In this document: piece after piece, positions 15,108-22,553 of the stretch
Position numbering within the stretch: the first letter of the stretch is position 1
Layout of the letters: every line of letters begins with the position of its first letter
DNA from: Clostridia bacterium
Lineage (GTDB): Bacteria; Bacillota; Clostridia; Oscillospirales; CAG-272
Assembly (NCBI GenBank): GCA_017503325.1
Contig: JAFVTI010000003.1
Span: 1 to 39,397, forward strand
Direction of reading: 5' to 3'
Length of the DNA: 39,397 nucleotides
Made by a program: the position numbers and the translations under genes
Notes under the pieces: model-generated
Seen by the model: the letters and a program-made list of their open reading frames with translations, nothing else
Databases searched by the model: none
What the model was told of the DNA's origin: nothing

Positions 15108-16118
15108 ATGAGCCACTGTTACATTCCCGAAGGATATAAGCAGGTGCTGGATGCGTACCAGACCCAGCGTGCCATCGAGCATATCAAAACCACCTTTCAG
15201 CGCGAGTTTTGTGCCGCGCTCAACCTAAAGCGCGTGTCCGCGCCCTTGTTCGTTGCAAGTGATTCGGGTCTGAACGATAACTTGAACGGCCACGAGCGCC
15301 CCGTCGCCTTTGATATTCCCGCGCTGGACGGCAAGCAGGCCGAGGTGGTGCACTCTCTTGCAAAGTGGAAAAGACTTGCGCTTTCCCGCTACGGCTTTGT
15401 GGTGGGCAACGGCCTTTATACCGATATGAACGCGATCCGCCGCGACGAGGAGTTGGACAACATCCACTCGATCTACGTGGACCAATGGGACTGGGAAAAG
15501 GTGATCACCAAGGAGGCAAGAAACCTCGATTACCTGAAACTGATGGTCAAGGCCATCGTGCACGCCATGTGTGCCACCGAGGAGCAGCTGCAGGTGCATT
15601 TTCCGCAGCTGACGGGCAAATTATGCCGTGAGGTCACCTTTGTTACCTCGCAGCAGCTTTGCGATCTGTATCCCGATCTGGCTCCCGAGCAGCGTGAGAA
15701 TGAATTTACCAAGATCCATAAAACCGTATTTGTTATCGGCATCGGCGGCAAGCTGTCGGACGGCAAGCCCCACGGCGGCAGAGCCCCCGACTATGACGAC
15801 TGGTCGCTCAACGGTGACCTCTTGTTCTGGGATGACGTGCTGGGTCGCGCGCTGGAGCTTTCCTCTATGGGCATCCGCGTGGACGAGAAGTCCATGGACG
15901 AGCAGCTGCGCATCTCGGGCTGCGACGACCGCCGCGAGCTGCCCTTCCATAAGATGCTGCTGGCCGGCGAGCTGCCCTTGACCGTGGGCGGCGGTATCGG
16001 TCAGTCCCGCCTTTGCATGCTGCTTTTGGGCTGCGCGCACATCGGCGAGGTGCAGTCGGGCATTTGGGATGAGGAAACGCGCCGCATCTGCGCCGAGGCA
16101 GGCGTCAGATTGCTTTGA
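15108..16118 (+). CDS. asnA: Aspartate-ammonia ligase (asparagine synthetase A)
   Basis: This 336-aa AsnA makes asparagine from aspartate, ammonia and ATP. It has a class II aminoacyl-tRNA-synthetase-like fold. Recognisable family stretches are the IPEGYKQVLDAYQTQRAIEH start, DLNDNLNG-like SGLNDNLNGHERPV, the VHSLAKWKRLAL helix, DMNAIRRDEELDNIHSIYVD, and GGIGQSRLCMLLLG near the C-terminus. Length is normal (about 330-340). The ribosome site is AAGGAG. A lipid-kinase-family gene follows after 45 bases with no terminator, and is probably co-transcribed although functionally unrelated. Confidence 0.97.
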   Translation: MSHCYIPEGYKQVLDAYQTQRAIEHIKTTFQREFCAALNLKRVSAPLFVASDSGLNDNLNGHERPVAFDIPALDGKQAEVVHSLAKWKRLALSRYGFVVGNGLYTDMNAIRRDEELDNIHSIYVDQWDWEKVITKEARNLDYLKLMVKAIVHAMCATEEQLQVHFPQLTGKLCREVTFVTSQQLCDLYPDLAPEQRENEFTKIHKTVFVIGIGGKLSDGKPHGGRAPDYDDWSLNGDLLFWDDVLGRALELSSMGIRVDEKSMDEQLRISGCDDRRELPFHKMLLAGELPLTVGGGIGQSRLCMLLLGCAHIGEVQSGIWDEETRRICAEAGVRLL

Positions 16119-16163
16119 TTTTGAAAATCATATCATCTACATACGTATATACGGAGGGAACAT

Positions 16164-17006
16164 ATGACTCTGGTTTTGTTTAACCCCTGTGCAAATAACG
16201 GTGATATTGCCGCAGCTCTGGAGGGCGTGCGTGCTTACGCTGCCGCGTCCGACACGGTGGAAAAGGATATGACGCGGGCAGACTTGCGCGCCGAGATCTG
16301 TGCGCTTGGCGAAGGTGACCGCGTGCTCATCCTTGGCGGTGACGGCACCATTATGCGACTTGCCAACGCCCTGGACGGTGCGGAGTATGCTGCGCCCATT
16401 TACCTGTGGAGGAGCGGAACGGGTAACGATTTTCTGCGCGATCTTGGACTCAACGAGAGCACCGAGCCTGTGCTGCTCAATCCTTACTTAGTCAACCTGC
16501 CGCGCGTGGAGGTCAAGGGAAAGGTCTACCGCTACGTAAACGGAATCGGCTTTGGTCTGGACGGCATGGTCTGCGAGGTGACCGATGCGCTCAAGGCAAA
16601 GGGAGTCAAGAAGATCAATTACACGGCCGAGTCGATCAAGCTGTTGCTTGGCGGCTTCAAGTGTCCCTCGGGCAGAGTGACTGTGGACGGCGTGACCAAA
16701 TCCTATAAAAAGATTTGGCTGGCGTCCGCCATGCACGGAAAATATTACGGAGGAGGTATGCGCGTCGCTCCCGATCAGGAGAGAGGCAGCGGACTTCTGA
16801 CCTGCTGCGTATGGCACACCTCGGGCAAGCTCGCAACGCTGATGCATTTCCCCAAGATCTTCACGGGCGAGCACGTGCAGTATAAAAAGAGCATTGACGT
16901 GATCTCGGGTAAGAGGATCACGGTTGAATTTGATACGCCGACGGCATTGCAGATCGACGGTGAGACGGTCAGCGGAGTGACCACTTACACCGCGTGGATC
17001 GACTGA
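16164..17006 (+). CDS. Diacylglycerol/lipid kinase family protein
   Basis: This 280-aa protein has the DAGK catalytic-domain signatures GGDGT (residues 58-62) and SGTGNDF (84-90). A C-terminal beta-sandwich has YGGGMRVAPD and a final QIDGE, as in YegS/DgkB-type kinases. It is expected to phosphorylate a lipid or sphingoid-like substrate at the membrane surface using ATP. The substrate cannot be told from sequence. Length is at the short end of the family (about 290-310). The ribosome site is GGAGGG. A clear terminator is not seen before the purine-operon promoter at 17101. Confidence 0.9.
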   Translation: MTLVLFNPCANNGDIAAALEGVRAYAAASDTVEKDMTRADLRAEICALGEGDRVLILGGDGTIMRLANALDGAEYAAPIYLWRSGTGNDFLRDLGLNESTEPVLLNPYLVNLPRVEVKGKVYRYVNGIGFGLDGMVCEVTDALKAKGVKKINYTAESIKLLLGGFKCPSGRVTVDGVTKSYKKIWLASAMHGKYYGGGMRVAPDQERGSGLLTCCVWHTSGKLATLMHFPKIFTGEHVQYKKSIDVISGKRITVEFDTPTALQIDGETVSGVTTYTAWID

Positions 17007-17100
17007 TCGAGAACGAAAGGATTGCCCGGCGTCATCCGCGCGTTTGTCAAAAATGTCAAAACGCCATCGCAAGAAGTCGTTTTATTTACATTTTTGTGCA

Positions 17101-17129
17101 TTGACATTTTTTGCAAAATGCGGTATAAT
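17101..17129 (+). promoter_or_regulatory. Promoter of the purine operon
   Basis: TTGACA (17101-17106), a 17-bp spacer and TATAAT (17124-17129): full consensus at both boxes. The start near 17136 gives a leader of about 160 nt holding the riboswitch. Confidence 0.93.
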
Positions 17130-17141
17130 GGATACAAGGAA

Positions 17142-17257
17142 ATTTCTCCCCGTGACCGGCGGAATGTGAGCTTACACACAGGAGCGGGAAGTAAATGATA
17201 GCCGACCGCCTGGGCAATCCTGTCTTAACAGAGAGTTAGGATAGGTTTGCCCTTTTT
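17142..17257 (+). promoter_or_regulatory. ZTP (pfl) riboswitch with terminator
   Basis: The leader has the hallmarks of the ZTP/ZMP-sensing pfl motif: a CGTGACCGGCGG 5' half (17151-17162), a variable hairpin (GTGAG/TACAC region), GCGGGAAG, and the 3' pseudoknot/ligand half GCCGACCGCCTGGGCA (17201-17216). The final GGGCAA (17212-17217) also pairs with TTGCCC (17247-17252) in an intrinsic terminator followed by Ts (17253-17257). Ligand-stabilised aptamer would therefore prevent termination and turn the operon on. ZTP/ZMP signals lack of 10-formyl-tetrahydrofolate, which fits the downstream purine and formyl-THF genes. No ligand data are available here. Confidence 0.92.
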
Positions 17258-17295
17258 GTATTTTTACTGAGAAACTGAGAAATGGAGATTATCGG

Positions 17296-17790
17296 ATGAA
17301 AAAAATCGCAGTGATCATGGGAAGCGACAGCGATCTTCCCGTTGTGGAAAAGGCCATCAACACCTTAAAGGAATTCGGCGTGCCCTATGAGGCGCACGTA
17401 TATTCCGCGCACAGAACGCCCGATCAGGCGGCAGAGTTTGCCATGAGCGCAAGAGAGAACGGCTTTGGTGCCATCATCGCAGCAGCCGGCATGGCGGCGC
17501 ACTTGGCGGGTGCGATCGCAGCCAGAACCACGCTGCCCGTGGTCGGCATTCCCGTTAAGGGCGGTGCTGTGGACGGCATGGATGCGCTGCTTGCCACCGT
17601 GCAGATGCCCTCGGGCATGCCCGTTGCCACCGTGGCGCTCAACGGCGCTGTCAATGCAGCCCTGCTTTGCATTCAGATGCTGGCCATCGAGGATGCTGAG
17701 CTTGCGGCAAAGCTTGACGCAAAGAGAGCAAAGGATACTGCTGCCGTGCTTGCCAAGGATGCAGCCCTGCAGGAAAAACTGAACGCATAA
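17296..17790 (+). CDS. purE: N5-carboxyaminoimidazole ribonucleotide mutase
   Basis: This 164-aa class I PurE converts N5-CAIR to CAIR in de novo purine synthesis. The substrate motif GSDSDLP (residues 9-15), SAHRTP (37-42) with the catalytic His, and the Gly/Ala-rich [15 protein letters not shown] stretch are all present. It leads the operon directly after the riboswitch. The partner PurK and the other steps PurC and PurB are not in this window. The ribosome site is a modest GGAG (17284-17287). Confidence 0.97.
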   Translation: MKKIAVIMGSDSDLPVVEKAINTLKEFGVPYEAHVYSAHRTPDQAAEFAMSARENGFGAIIAAAGMAAHLAGAIAARTTLPVVGIPVKGGAVDGMDALLATVQMPSGMPVATVALNGAVNAALLCIQMLAIEDAELAAKLDAKRAKDTAAVLAKDAALQEKLNA

Positions 17791-17825
17791 ACACCCACCA
17801 ACGCACAAACACCCACCAACGCATA
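17782..17825 (+). repeat. 18-bp tandem repeat across the purE stop codon
   Basis: The unit AACGCA(T/C)AAACACCCACC occurs at 17782-17799 and 17800-17817, with a partial third copy from 17818. The first copy contains the purE stop codon, so the purE-purF spacer arose by local duplication. Confidence 0.85.
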
Positions 17826-17841
17826 GACAAAGGAGAATTTT

Positions 17842-19269
17842 ATGGGAGGATTTTTCGGCATTACCTCAAATAAGGATTGCCTTTTGGACGTGTTCTTCGG
17901 AACCGACTACCATTCCCACCTGGGGACGCAGAGAGGAGGACTTGCGGCGTACGATCCCGAGATCGGACTGCAGCGCAAGATCCACAGCATTACCAATGCA
18001 CCCTTCCGCACCAAGTTTGAAACCATTTTTGACGAAATGTCGGGCATCGCGGCCATCGGCTGTATCAGTGATACCGACCCGCAGCCCATGCTGATCCGCT
18101 CGCATCTCGGCACGTATGCCATCTGCACCGTCGGTTTAATCAATAATGCCGAGCAGCTGATCGATCTGTATTTCGGCGGCAGCCGCGGACACTTTGACGC
18201 CATGACAGGCGGCAGAGTCAACACCGTGGAGCTGGTTGCTGCGCTGATCGACCAGAAGGAAAGCTTTGCACAGGGCATCAAGTACGCGCAATCACTGATT
18301 GACGGCACCTGCTCGATCCTGATCCTCAAGCAAGACGGTCACCTGCTTGCAGCGCGTGACCGTGTCGGTCGTATTCCGGTCATCGTCTGCAAGGGTGAGG
18401 ACGGCTATGCGGTCACCTTTGAGTCGTTTGCGGCGCAAAAGCTGGGGTATGACCCGGCACGCGAGCTGGGGCCGGGCGAGATCGTGGAGCTTTCGCCCGA
18501 GGATGGCATCGTGCAGCTGGCAGAGCCCGGCAAGGAGATGAAAATGTGCTCCTTCCTTTGGTCGTATTACGGATATCCCACCTCCTCCTACGAGGGCGTC
18601 AACGTGGAGACCATGCGTTATCGCAACGGAGAGATTATGGCTGAGCTTGATAAGCAGGCGGGGGATGCTCCCGATCTCGATTACGTGGCAGGCGTGCCGG
18701 ACTCGGGTGTTCCGCATGCAATCGGCTATGCCAACGTCTCCCATACGGCCTACGCGCGTCCGTATATCAAATATACCCCCACCTGGTCGCGCAGCTTCAC
18801 GCCGCAAAAGCAATCCGATCGCGCCAAGGTCGCGCGCATGAAGCAGATTCCCGTGCACGAGCTGATCGAGAACAAAAAGCTGCTTTTCGTGGACGATTCC
18901 ATCGTGCGCGGCACGCAGCTCAAGGAAACGGTTGATTTCCTGTATTCCAACGGCGCAAAAGAGGTGCACATGCGTTCGGCTTGCCCGCCTATCATGTATG
19001 GCTGCAAGTACCTCAATTTCTCCCGCTCCACGGGAGATATGGAGCTGATCACTCGCCGCACCATCATGGAGCTGGAGGGCACGGACGGCTTCCGCCATTT
19101 AGAGGAATACAGCGACGGCTCTACCGAGCGCGGCAAGGCCTTGCGTAAGAGCATCAGCGAAAAATTCGGATTTGCATCGCTGGAATTCCAGACGCTTGAG
19201 GGCGTGATCAAGGCTATCGGACTTCCGCCCGAAAAGCTTTGCACCTATTGCTGGAACGGCAAGGAATAA
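17842..19269 (+). CDS. purF: Amidophosphoribosyltransferase-family protein lacking the N-terminal nucleophile Cys
   Basis: This 475-aa protein has an N-terminal class II glutaminase-like domain (about 1-240) and a C-terminal phosphoribosyltransferase domain. The PRPP-binding loop LFVDDSIVRGT lies near residue 350. C-terminal CTYC (C467, C470) resembles the iron-sulphur ligands of Bacillus-type PurF. The family normally starts Met-Cys-Gly, with the Cys as glutaminase nucleophile. This one starts MGGFFGI and has no Cys before C13. An upstream start is ruled out by an in-frame stop (TAG) just before the AAGGAG. It sits in the operon position of PurF, so it probably makes phosphoribosylamine, perhaps from free ammonia. 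A second, canonical PurF elsewhere cannot be excluded. Confidence 0.85.
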   Translation: MGGFFGITSNKDCLLDVFFGTDYHSHLGTQRGGLAAYDPEIGLQRKIHSITNAPFRTKFETIFDEMSGIAAIGCISDTDPQPMLIRSHLGTYAICTVGLINNAEQLIDLYFGGSRGHFDAMTGGRVNTVELVAALIDQKESFAQGIKYAQSLIDGTCSILILKQDGHLLAARDRVGRIPVIVCKGEDGYAVTFESFAAQKLGYDPARELGPGEIVELSPEDGIVQLAEPGKEMKMCSFLWSYYGYPTSSYEGVNVETMRYRNGEIMAELDKQAGDAPDLDYVAGVPDSGVPHAIGYANVSHTAYARPYIKYTPTWSRSFTPQKQSDRAKVARMKQIPVHELIENKKLLFVDDSIVRGTQLKETVDFLYSNGAKEVHMRSACPPIMYGCKYLNFSRSTGDMELITRRTIMELEGTDGFRHLEEYSDGSTERGKALRKSISEKFGFASLEFQTLEGVIKAIGLPPEKLCTYCWNGKE

Positions 19270-19324
19270 AGGAAAAATTAAGAACTGTTTGATTTCACAC
19301 ATATACTGAAAGGAGCAAAACAAC

Positions 19325-20374
19325 ATGCATTCTAACTCCAGATCGGAAAGCTACGCTGCAGCAGGCGTGGATATTACCGCAGGCTATAAGGCCGTTGAAT
19401 TGATGAAAAAGCACATCGCGCGCACCAAGAACGAGGGGTGCCTTGACGACGTGGGCGGCTTTGGCGGCTGCTTTGGTCTGCCGATTGCAGGCATGGAGGA
19501 GCCCGTGCTGGTTTCGGGCACGGATGGCTGCGGCACCAAGGTCAAGATGGCGATTCTGATGGACAAGCACGACACCATCGGCATTGACGCGGTGGCCATG
19601 TGCGTCAACGACATCATCTGCGTGGGTGCAAAGCCCCTGTTCTTCCTTGATTATATTGCGTGCGGCAAGAATATTCCCGAAAAGATCGCGGCCATCGTTT
19701 CCGGCGTTGCCGAGGGCTGCGTGCAGTCGGGCGCGGCACTCATCGGCGGTGAGACTGCCGAGCATCCCGGCATGATGCCCGTGGAGGATTACGACCTTGC
19801 AGGCTTTGCCGTGGGCATTGTGGATAAGAAAAAGATTCTGGATAACACCAAAATGGCAGAGGGTGACGTAGTCATCGCGCTTGCATCCAGCGGCGTGCAC
19901 TCCAACGGCTTCTCGCTGTGCCGCAAGGTGTTTGAAATTGATAAGAACCCCGAGTCGCTTTACACCCCTTGCGAAGCGCTTGGCGGTAAGAGCATCGCAG
20001 AAACGCTGCTGACCCCCACCAAGATCTACGTCAAGTCGATCCTGGCACTCTTGGAGCAGGTGGACGTCAAGGGCATTTCGCACATCACGGGCGGCGGCTT
20101 TTACGAGAATATCCCGAGAAGCATTCCCGACGGCCTTTGCGCAAAGATCGACCGCAGCGCGGTACGCGTGCTGCCCATCTTTGATCTGATTGCCAAGACG
20201 GGTGACATTTGCGAGAGAGACATGTTCAACACCTATAATATGGGTGTGGGCATGAGCGTGGTTGTCCCTGCAGAGCAGGTGGACAAGGCACTGGAGATCC
20301 TGACTGCCCACGGTGAGGACGCGTACGTGATCGGTAAGATCGTCGCGGGCGAGGAGAAGATCGAATTATGCTGA
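19325..20374 (+). CDS. purM: Phosphoribosylformylglycinamidine cyclo-ligase (AIR synthetase)
   Basis: This 349-aa ATP-dependent PurM closes FGAM to aminoimidazole ribonucleotide. Visible signatures are SYAAAGVDITAG at the start, the GTDGCGTKVKMA substrate/ATP loop, DAVAMCVNDI, GGETAEHPGM and HITGGGFYENIPR. Length is normal. AAAGGAG is 10 bases upstream. Its last codons overlap the start of the FNT-type channel gene by 7 bases. Confidence 0.97.
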   Translation: MHSNSRSESYAAAGVDITAGYKAVELMKKHIARTKNEGCLDDVGGFGGCFGLPIAGMEEPVLVSGTDGCGTKVKMAILMDKHDTIGIDAVAMCVNDIICVGAKPLFFLDYIACGKNIPEKIAAIVSGVAEGCVQSGAALIGGETAEHPGMMPVEDYDLAGFAVGIVDKKKILDNTKMAEGDVVIALASSGVHSNGFSLCRKVFEIDKNPESLYTPCEALGGKSIAETLLTPTKIYVKSILALLEQVDVKGISHITGGGFYENIPRSIPDGLCAKIDRSAVRVLPIFDLIAKTGDICERDMFNTYNMGVGMSVVVPAEQVDKALEILTAHGEDAYVIGKIVAGEEKIELC

Positions 20375-20994
20375 AGTCTGCATTCTGGAGTGGCATTGCC
20401 TCGGGCATGCTGGTCGGTATCGGCGGCACGGTGTACCTGTCTTGCGAGAACAAGGTCGTGGGAGCGGTGCTGTTCTCGGTGGCACTTTTGTGCATTTGCC
20501 TGTTGGGGCTTTACCTCTATACCGGCAAGATCGGCGTGTTTATGGAAAAGCCGGACAAAAAGAGCGCGCTTGCGCTGCCCGTCGGTCTTGGCGGCAATGT
20601 GATCGGCGCTGCGCTGACAGGCGTGCTGACCGCGCTTGCCAAGCCCTCGCTGATCGACGCAGCGCAAAAGGCTTGCACCGCAAAGCTTGAAAACGGCCTT
20701 TGGCGCGGACTGATCGCAGCGGTATTCTGCGGCGTGCTGATGTACGCGGCGGTCAAGACCTACGGTGCAAAGGGCACGTTGGTCGGCATCATTTTCTGCA
20801 TTCCCACCTTTATTCTTTGCGGCTTTGAGCACTCGATCGCGGACGTGTATTATTTCACGGTCGCATCCATGCGCGGCGCATTTGATCCTATGAGAGTGGT
20901 GTTCATCCTGGTCGCGGTGCTTGGCAACACGCTTGGCGGCTGGGTGCTGCCCGTGCTGGCAAGGCTTGCCAAGGGAAAGGAGCAGGTGAGTTAA
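20368..20994 (+). CDS. Compact FNT-family (formate/nitrite) channel
   Basis: This 208-aa polytopic membrane protein has six hydrophobic segments (about 5-25, 29-52, 68-88, 108-128, 136-162, 172-196). The family hallmark GFEHSIADVYYF lies at about residues 151-162 and contains the pore His. GKIG after segment 2 and NVIGAAL / NTLGGW in segments 3 and 6 match the FNT half-repeat pattern. Most FNT proteins have 250-290 residues; here loops and termini are short but all six helices are present. Lodged between purM and purN and overlapping purM, it is likely a formate channel feeding Fhs, encoded at the end of the operon. Substrate is inferred from context. Confidence 0.82.
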   Translation: MLKSAFWSGIASGMLVGIGGTVYLSCENKVVGAVLFSVALLCICLLGLYLYTGKIGVFMEKPDKKSALALPVGLGGNVIGAALTGVLTALAKPSLIDAAQKACTAKLENGLWRGLIAAVFCGVLMYAAVKTYGAKGTLVGIIFCIPTFILCGFEHSIADVYYFTVASMRGAFDPMRVVFILVAVLGNTLGGWVLPVLARLAKGKEQVS

Positions 20995-21636
20995 ATGCAG
21001 AGTTCACAGAATAAAACGCGCATCGCCGTGCTGGTTTCGGGCGGCGGCACCAATCTGCAGGCCTTGATCAACGCGCAAGGACGCGGCGAGCTTGGCGGCG
21101 GTGAGATTTCGCTGGTGCTTGCGTCAAAGCCCGGCGTGTACGCCTTGGAGCGTGCGGCCAACGCAGGCATTGAAGGAAAGGTGCTTGCCCGCAAGGAGTA
21201 TTCCGATGCGGACGCTTACACAAAGGCATTGGTCGAAACGCTGCAAAAGGAAAAGATTGATCTTGTCGTGCTGGCAGGATTTATGATCATCATCGGCGAG
21301 GAGATGTATCGCGCATTCCCCAATCGCATCATCAACGTGCATCCCGCGCTGATCCCGTCGTTCTGCGGACAGGGCTTTTACGGCCTGCACGTACACGAGG
21401 CGGCACTCGCCAAGGGCGTCAAGGTGTCGGGGGCTACCGTGCATTTCGTTACCCCCGAGTGTGACGCAGGGCCTATCATTCTGCAAAAGGCGGTGGATGT
21501 GCACGAGGACGACACCCCCGAGACGCTGCAAAAGCGCATCATGCAAGAGGCAGAGTGGAAGATCTTACCCGAAGCTGTCAGCCTGTTCTGCCAAGGCAGA
21601 TTAAAGGTGGAAAACGATAGAGTTTATATCCGATAA
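20995..21636 (+). CDS. purN: Phosphoribosylglycinamide formyltransferase
   Basis: This 213-aa folate-dependent GAR transformylase transfers the formyl group of 10-formyl-THF to GAR. VLVSGGGTNLQALI is the phosphate-binding N-terminus. NVHPALIPSF holds the catalytic Asn and His, and ECDAGPII the catalytic Asp. Length is normal. The ATG follows the FNT gene's stop directly, with GGAG inside that gene's end, so the channel and PurN are translationally coupled. Confidence 0.97.
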   Translation: MQSSQNKTRIAVLVSGGGTNLQALINAQGRGELGGGEISLVLASKPGVYALERAANAGIEGKVLARKEYSDADAYTKALVETLQKEKIDLVVLAGFMIIIGEEMYRAFPNRIINVHPALIPSFCGQGFYGLHVHEAALAKGVKVSGATVHFVTPECDAGPIILQKAVDVHEDDTPETLQKRIMQEAEWKILPEAVSLFCQGRLKVENDRVYIR

Positions 21637-21640
21637 ACCC

Positions 21641-21709
21641 GTAGGGCGGGGGCTTGCTCCCGCTGCCAAATACCGAAGAACCATTGGCGGGAGTGAACCC
21701 CCGCCCTAC
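21641..21709. repeat. REP-like palindrome, copy B (purN-purO spacer)
   Basis: 23-bp arms (21641-21663 and 21687-21709) match in 20 of 23 positions around a 23-nt loop. Arms start and end GTAGGGCGGGGG / CCCCCGCCCTAC. It lies within the operon transcript and would form a strong RNA hairpin without a U-run. Confidence 0.85.
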
Positions 21710-21736
21710 CAATACGATGCAAATAAGGAGAAAAAC

Positions 21737-22453
21737 ATGAAGGTAACTACCATCGCAGAAGAACTGAACTCTCTTGCCTACCACGGCAGAGGCATTATCA
21801 TCGGCAAGTCGGCTGACGGCAAAAAGGCAGTCACTGCATATTTTATCATGGGCAGAAGCGTCAACAGCCGCAACCGTGTGTTCGTTGCCGAGGGCGACGC
21901 TATGAGAACCAAAGCGTTTGACGAATCCAAGATGGTTGACCCCCATCTGATCATTTATTATCCCGTGCGCGTGCTGGGCAACAAGACCATCGTGACCAAC
22001 GGTGACCAGACCGACACCATCTACAATCTCATGGACAAGCAGATGACCTTTGAGCAGGCGCTGCGTACCAGAGAGTTTGAGGACGACAAGCCCAACTTCA
22101 CCCCCCGCATCTCGGGCATCATTCACCGCGAGGGCGGCGACATGAATTACGCACTCTCCATTCTCAAGAGTGCTGAGGGTGACGATTCCTCCTGCGAGAG
22201 ATTTACCTATGCATATTCCACTCCCATCGCGGGCAGAGCAAAGTTTATCCACACGTATGCGTGCGACGGCAATCCGCTGCCCAGCTTTGAGGGCGAGCCC
22301 AAGACGCTGGAGCTGCCCTGCGTGGACATCGACGCGCTGACCGATCTGATTTGGACCAATCTGAACGAGGACAACAAGGTATCCCTGTTCGTTCGCTATA
22401 TTGACCTGGCTACGGGCGAGACCGAGACCAGAATCGTCAACAAGAATCAATAA
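21737..22453 (+). CDS. purO: PurO-type IMP cyclohydrolase
   Basis: This 238-aa protein resembles the PurO-like IMP cyclohydrolase family first known from archaea and also found in Clostridia. These enzymes close FAICAR to IMP. Typical stretches are YHGRGIIIGKSADGK near the start, YFIMGRSVNSRNRVF, and PRISGIIH in the middle. It is encoded next to a purH gene that lacks its own cyclohydrolase domain, so the two together replace bifunctional PurH. The ribosome site is AAGGAG. Confidence 0.88.
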   Translation: MKVTTIAEELNSLAYHGRGIIIGKSADGKKAVTAYFIMGRSVNSRNRVFVAEGDAMRTKAFDESKMVDPHLIIYYPVRVLGNKTIVTNGDQTDTIYNLMDKQMTFEQALRTREFEDDKPNFTPRISGIIHREGGDMNYALSILKSAEGDDSSCERFTYAYSTPIAGRAKFIHTYACDGNPLPSFEGEPKTLELPCVDIDALTDLIWTNLNEDNKVSLFVRYIDLATGETETRIVNKNQ

Positions 22454-22456
22454 CCC

Positions 22457-22504
22457 GTAGGGGCGACCTGTGGTCGCCCGCGGGCGACCACAGGTCGCCC
22501 CTAC
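22457..22504. repeat. REP-like perfect 48-bp palindrome, copy C (purO-purH spacer)
   Basis: Both 24-base halves are exact reverse complements (22457-22480 and 22481-22504), starting GTAGGGGCGACC. There is no loop and no U-run. It belongs with copies at 12930 and 21641, and perfect symmetry suggests recent insertion or gene conversion. Confidence 0.92.
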
Positions 22505-22553
22505 TTGCGATGAAATTCCGCAGTATTGTAAGATTGTATTAAGGAGAAATAAC

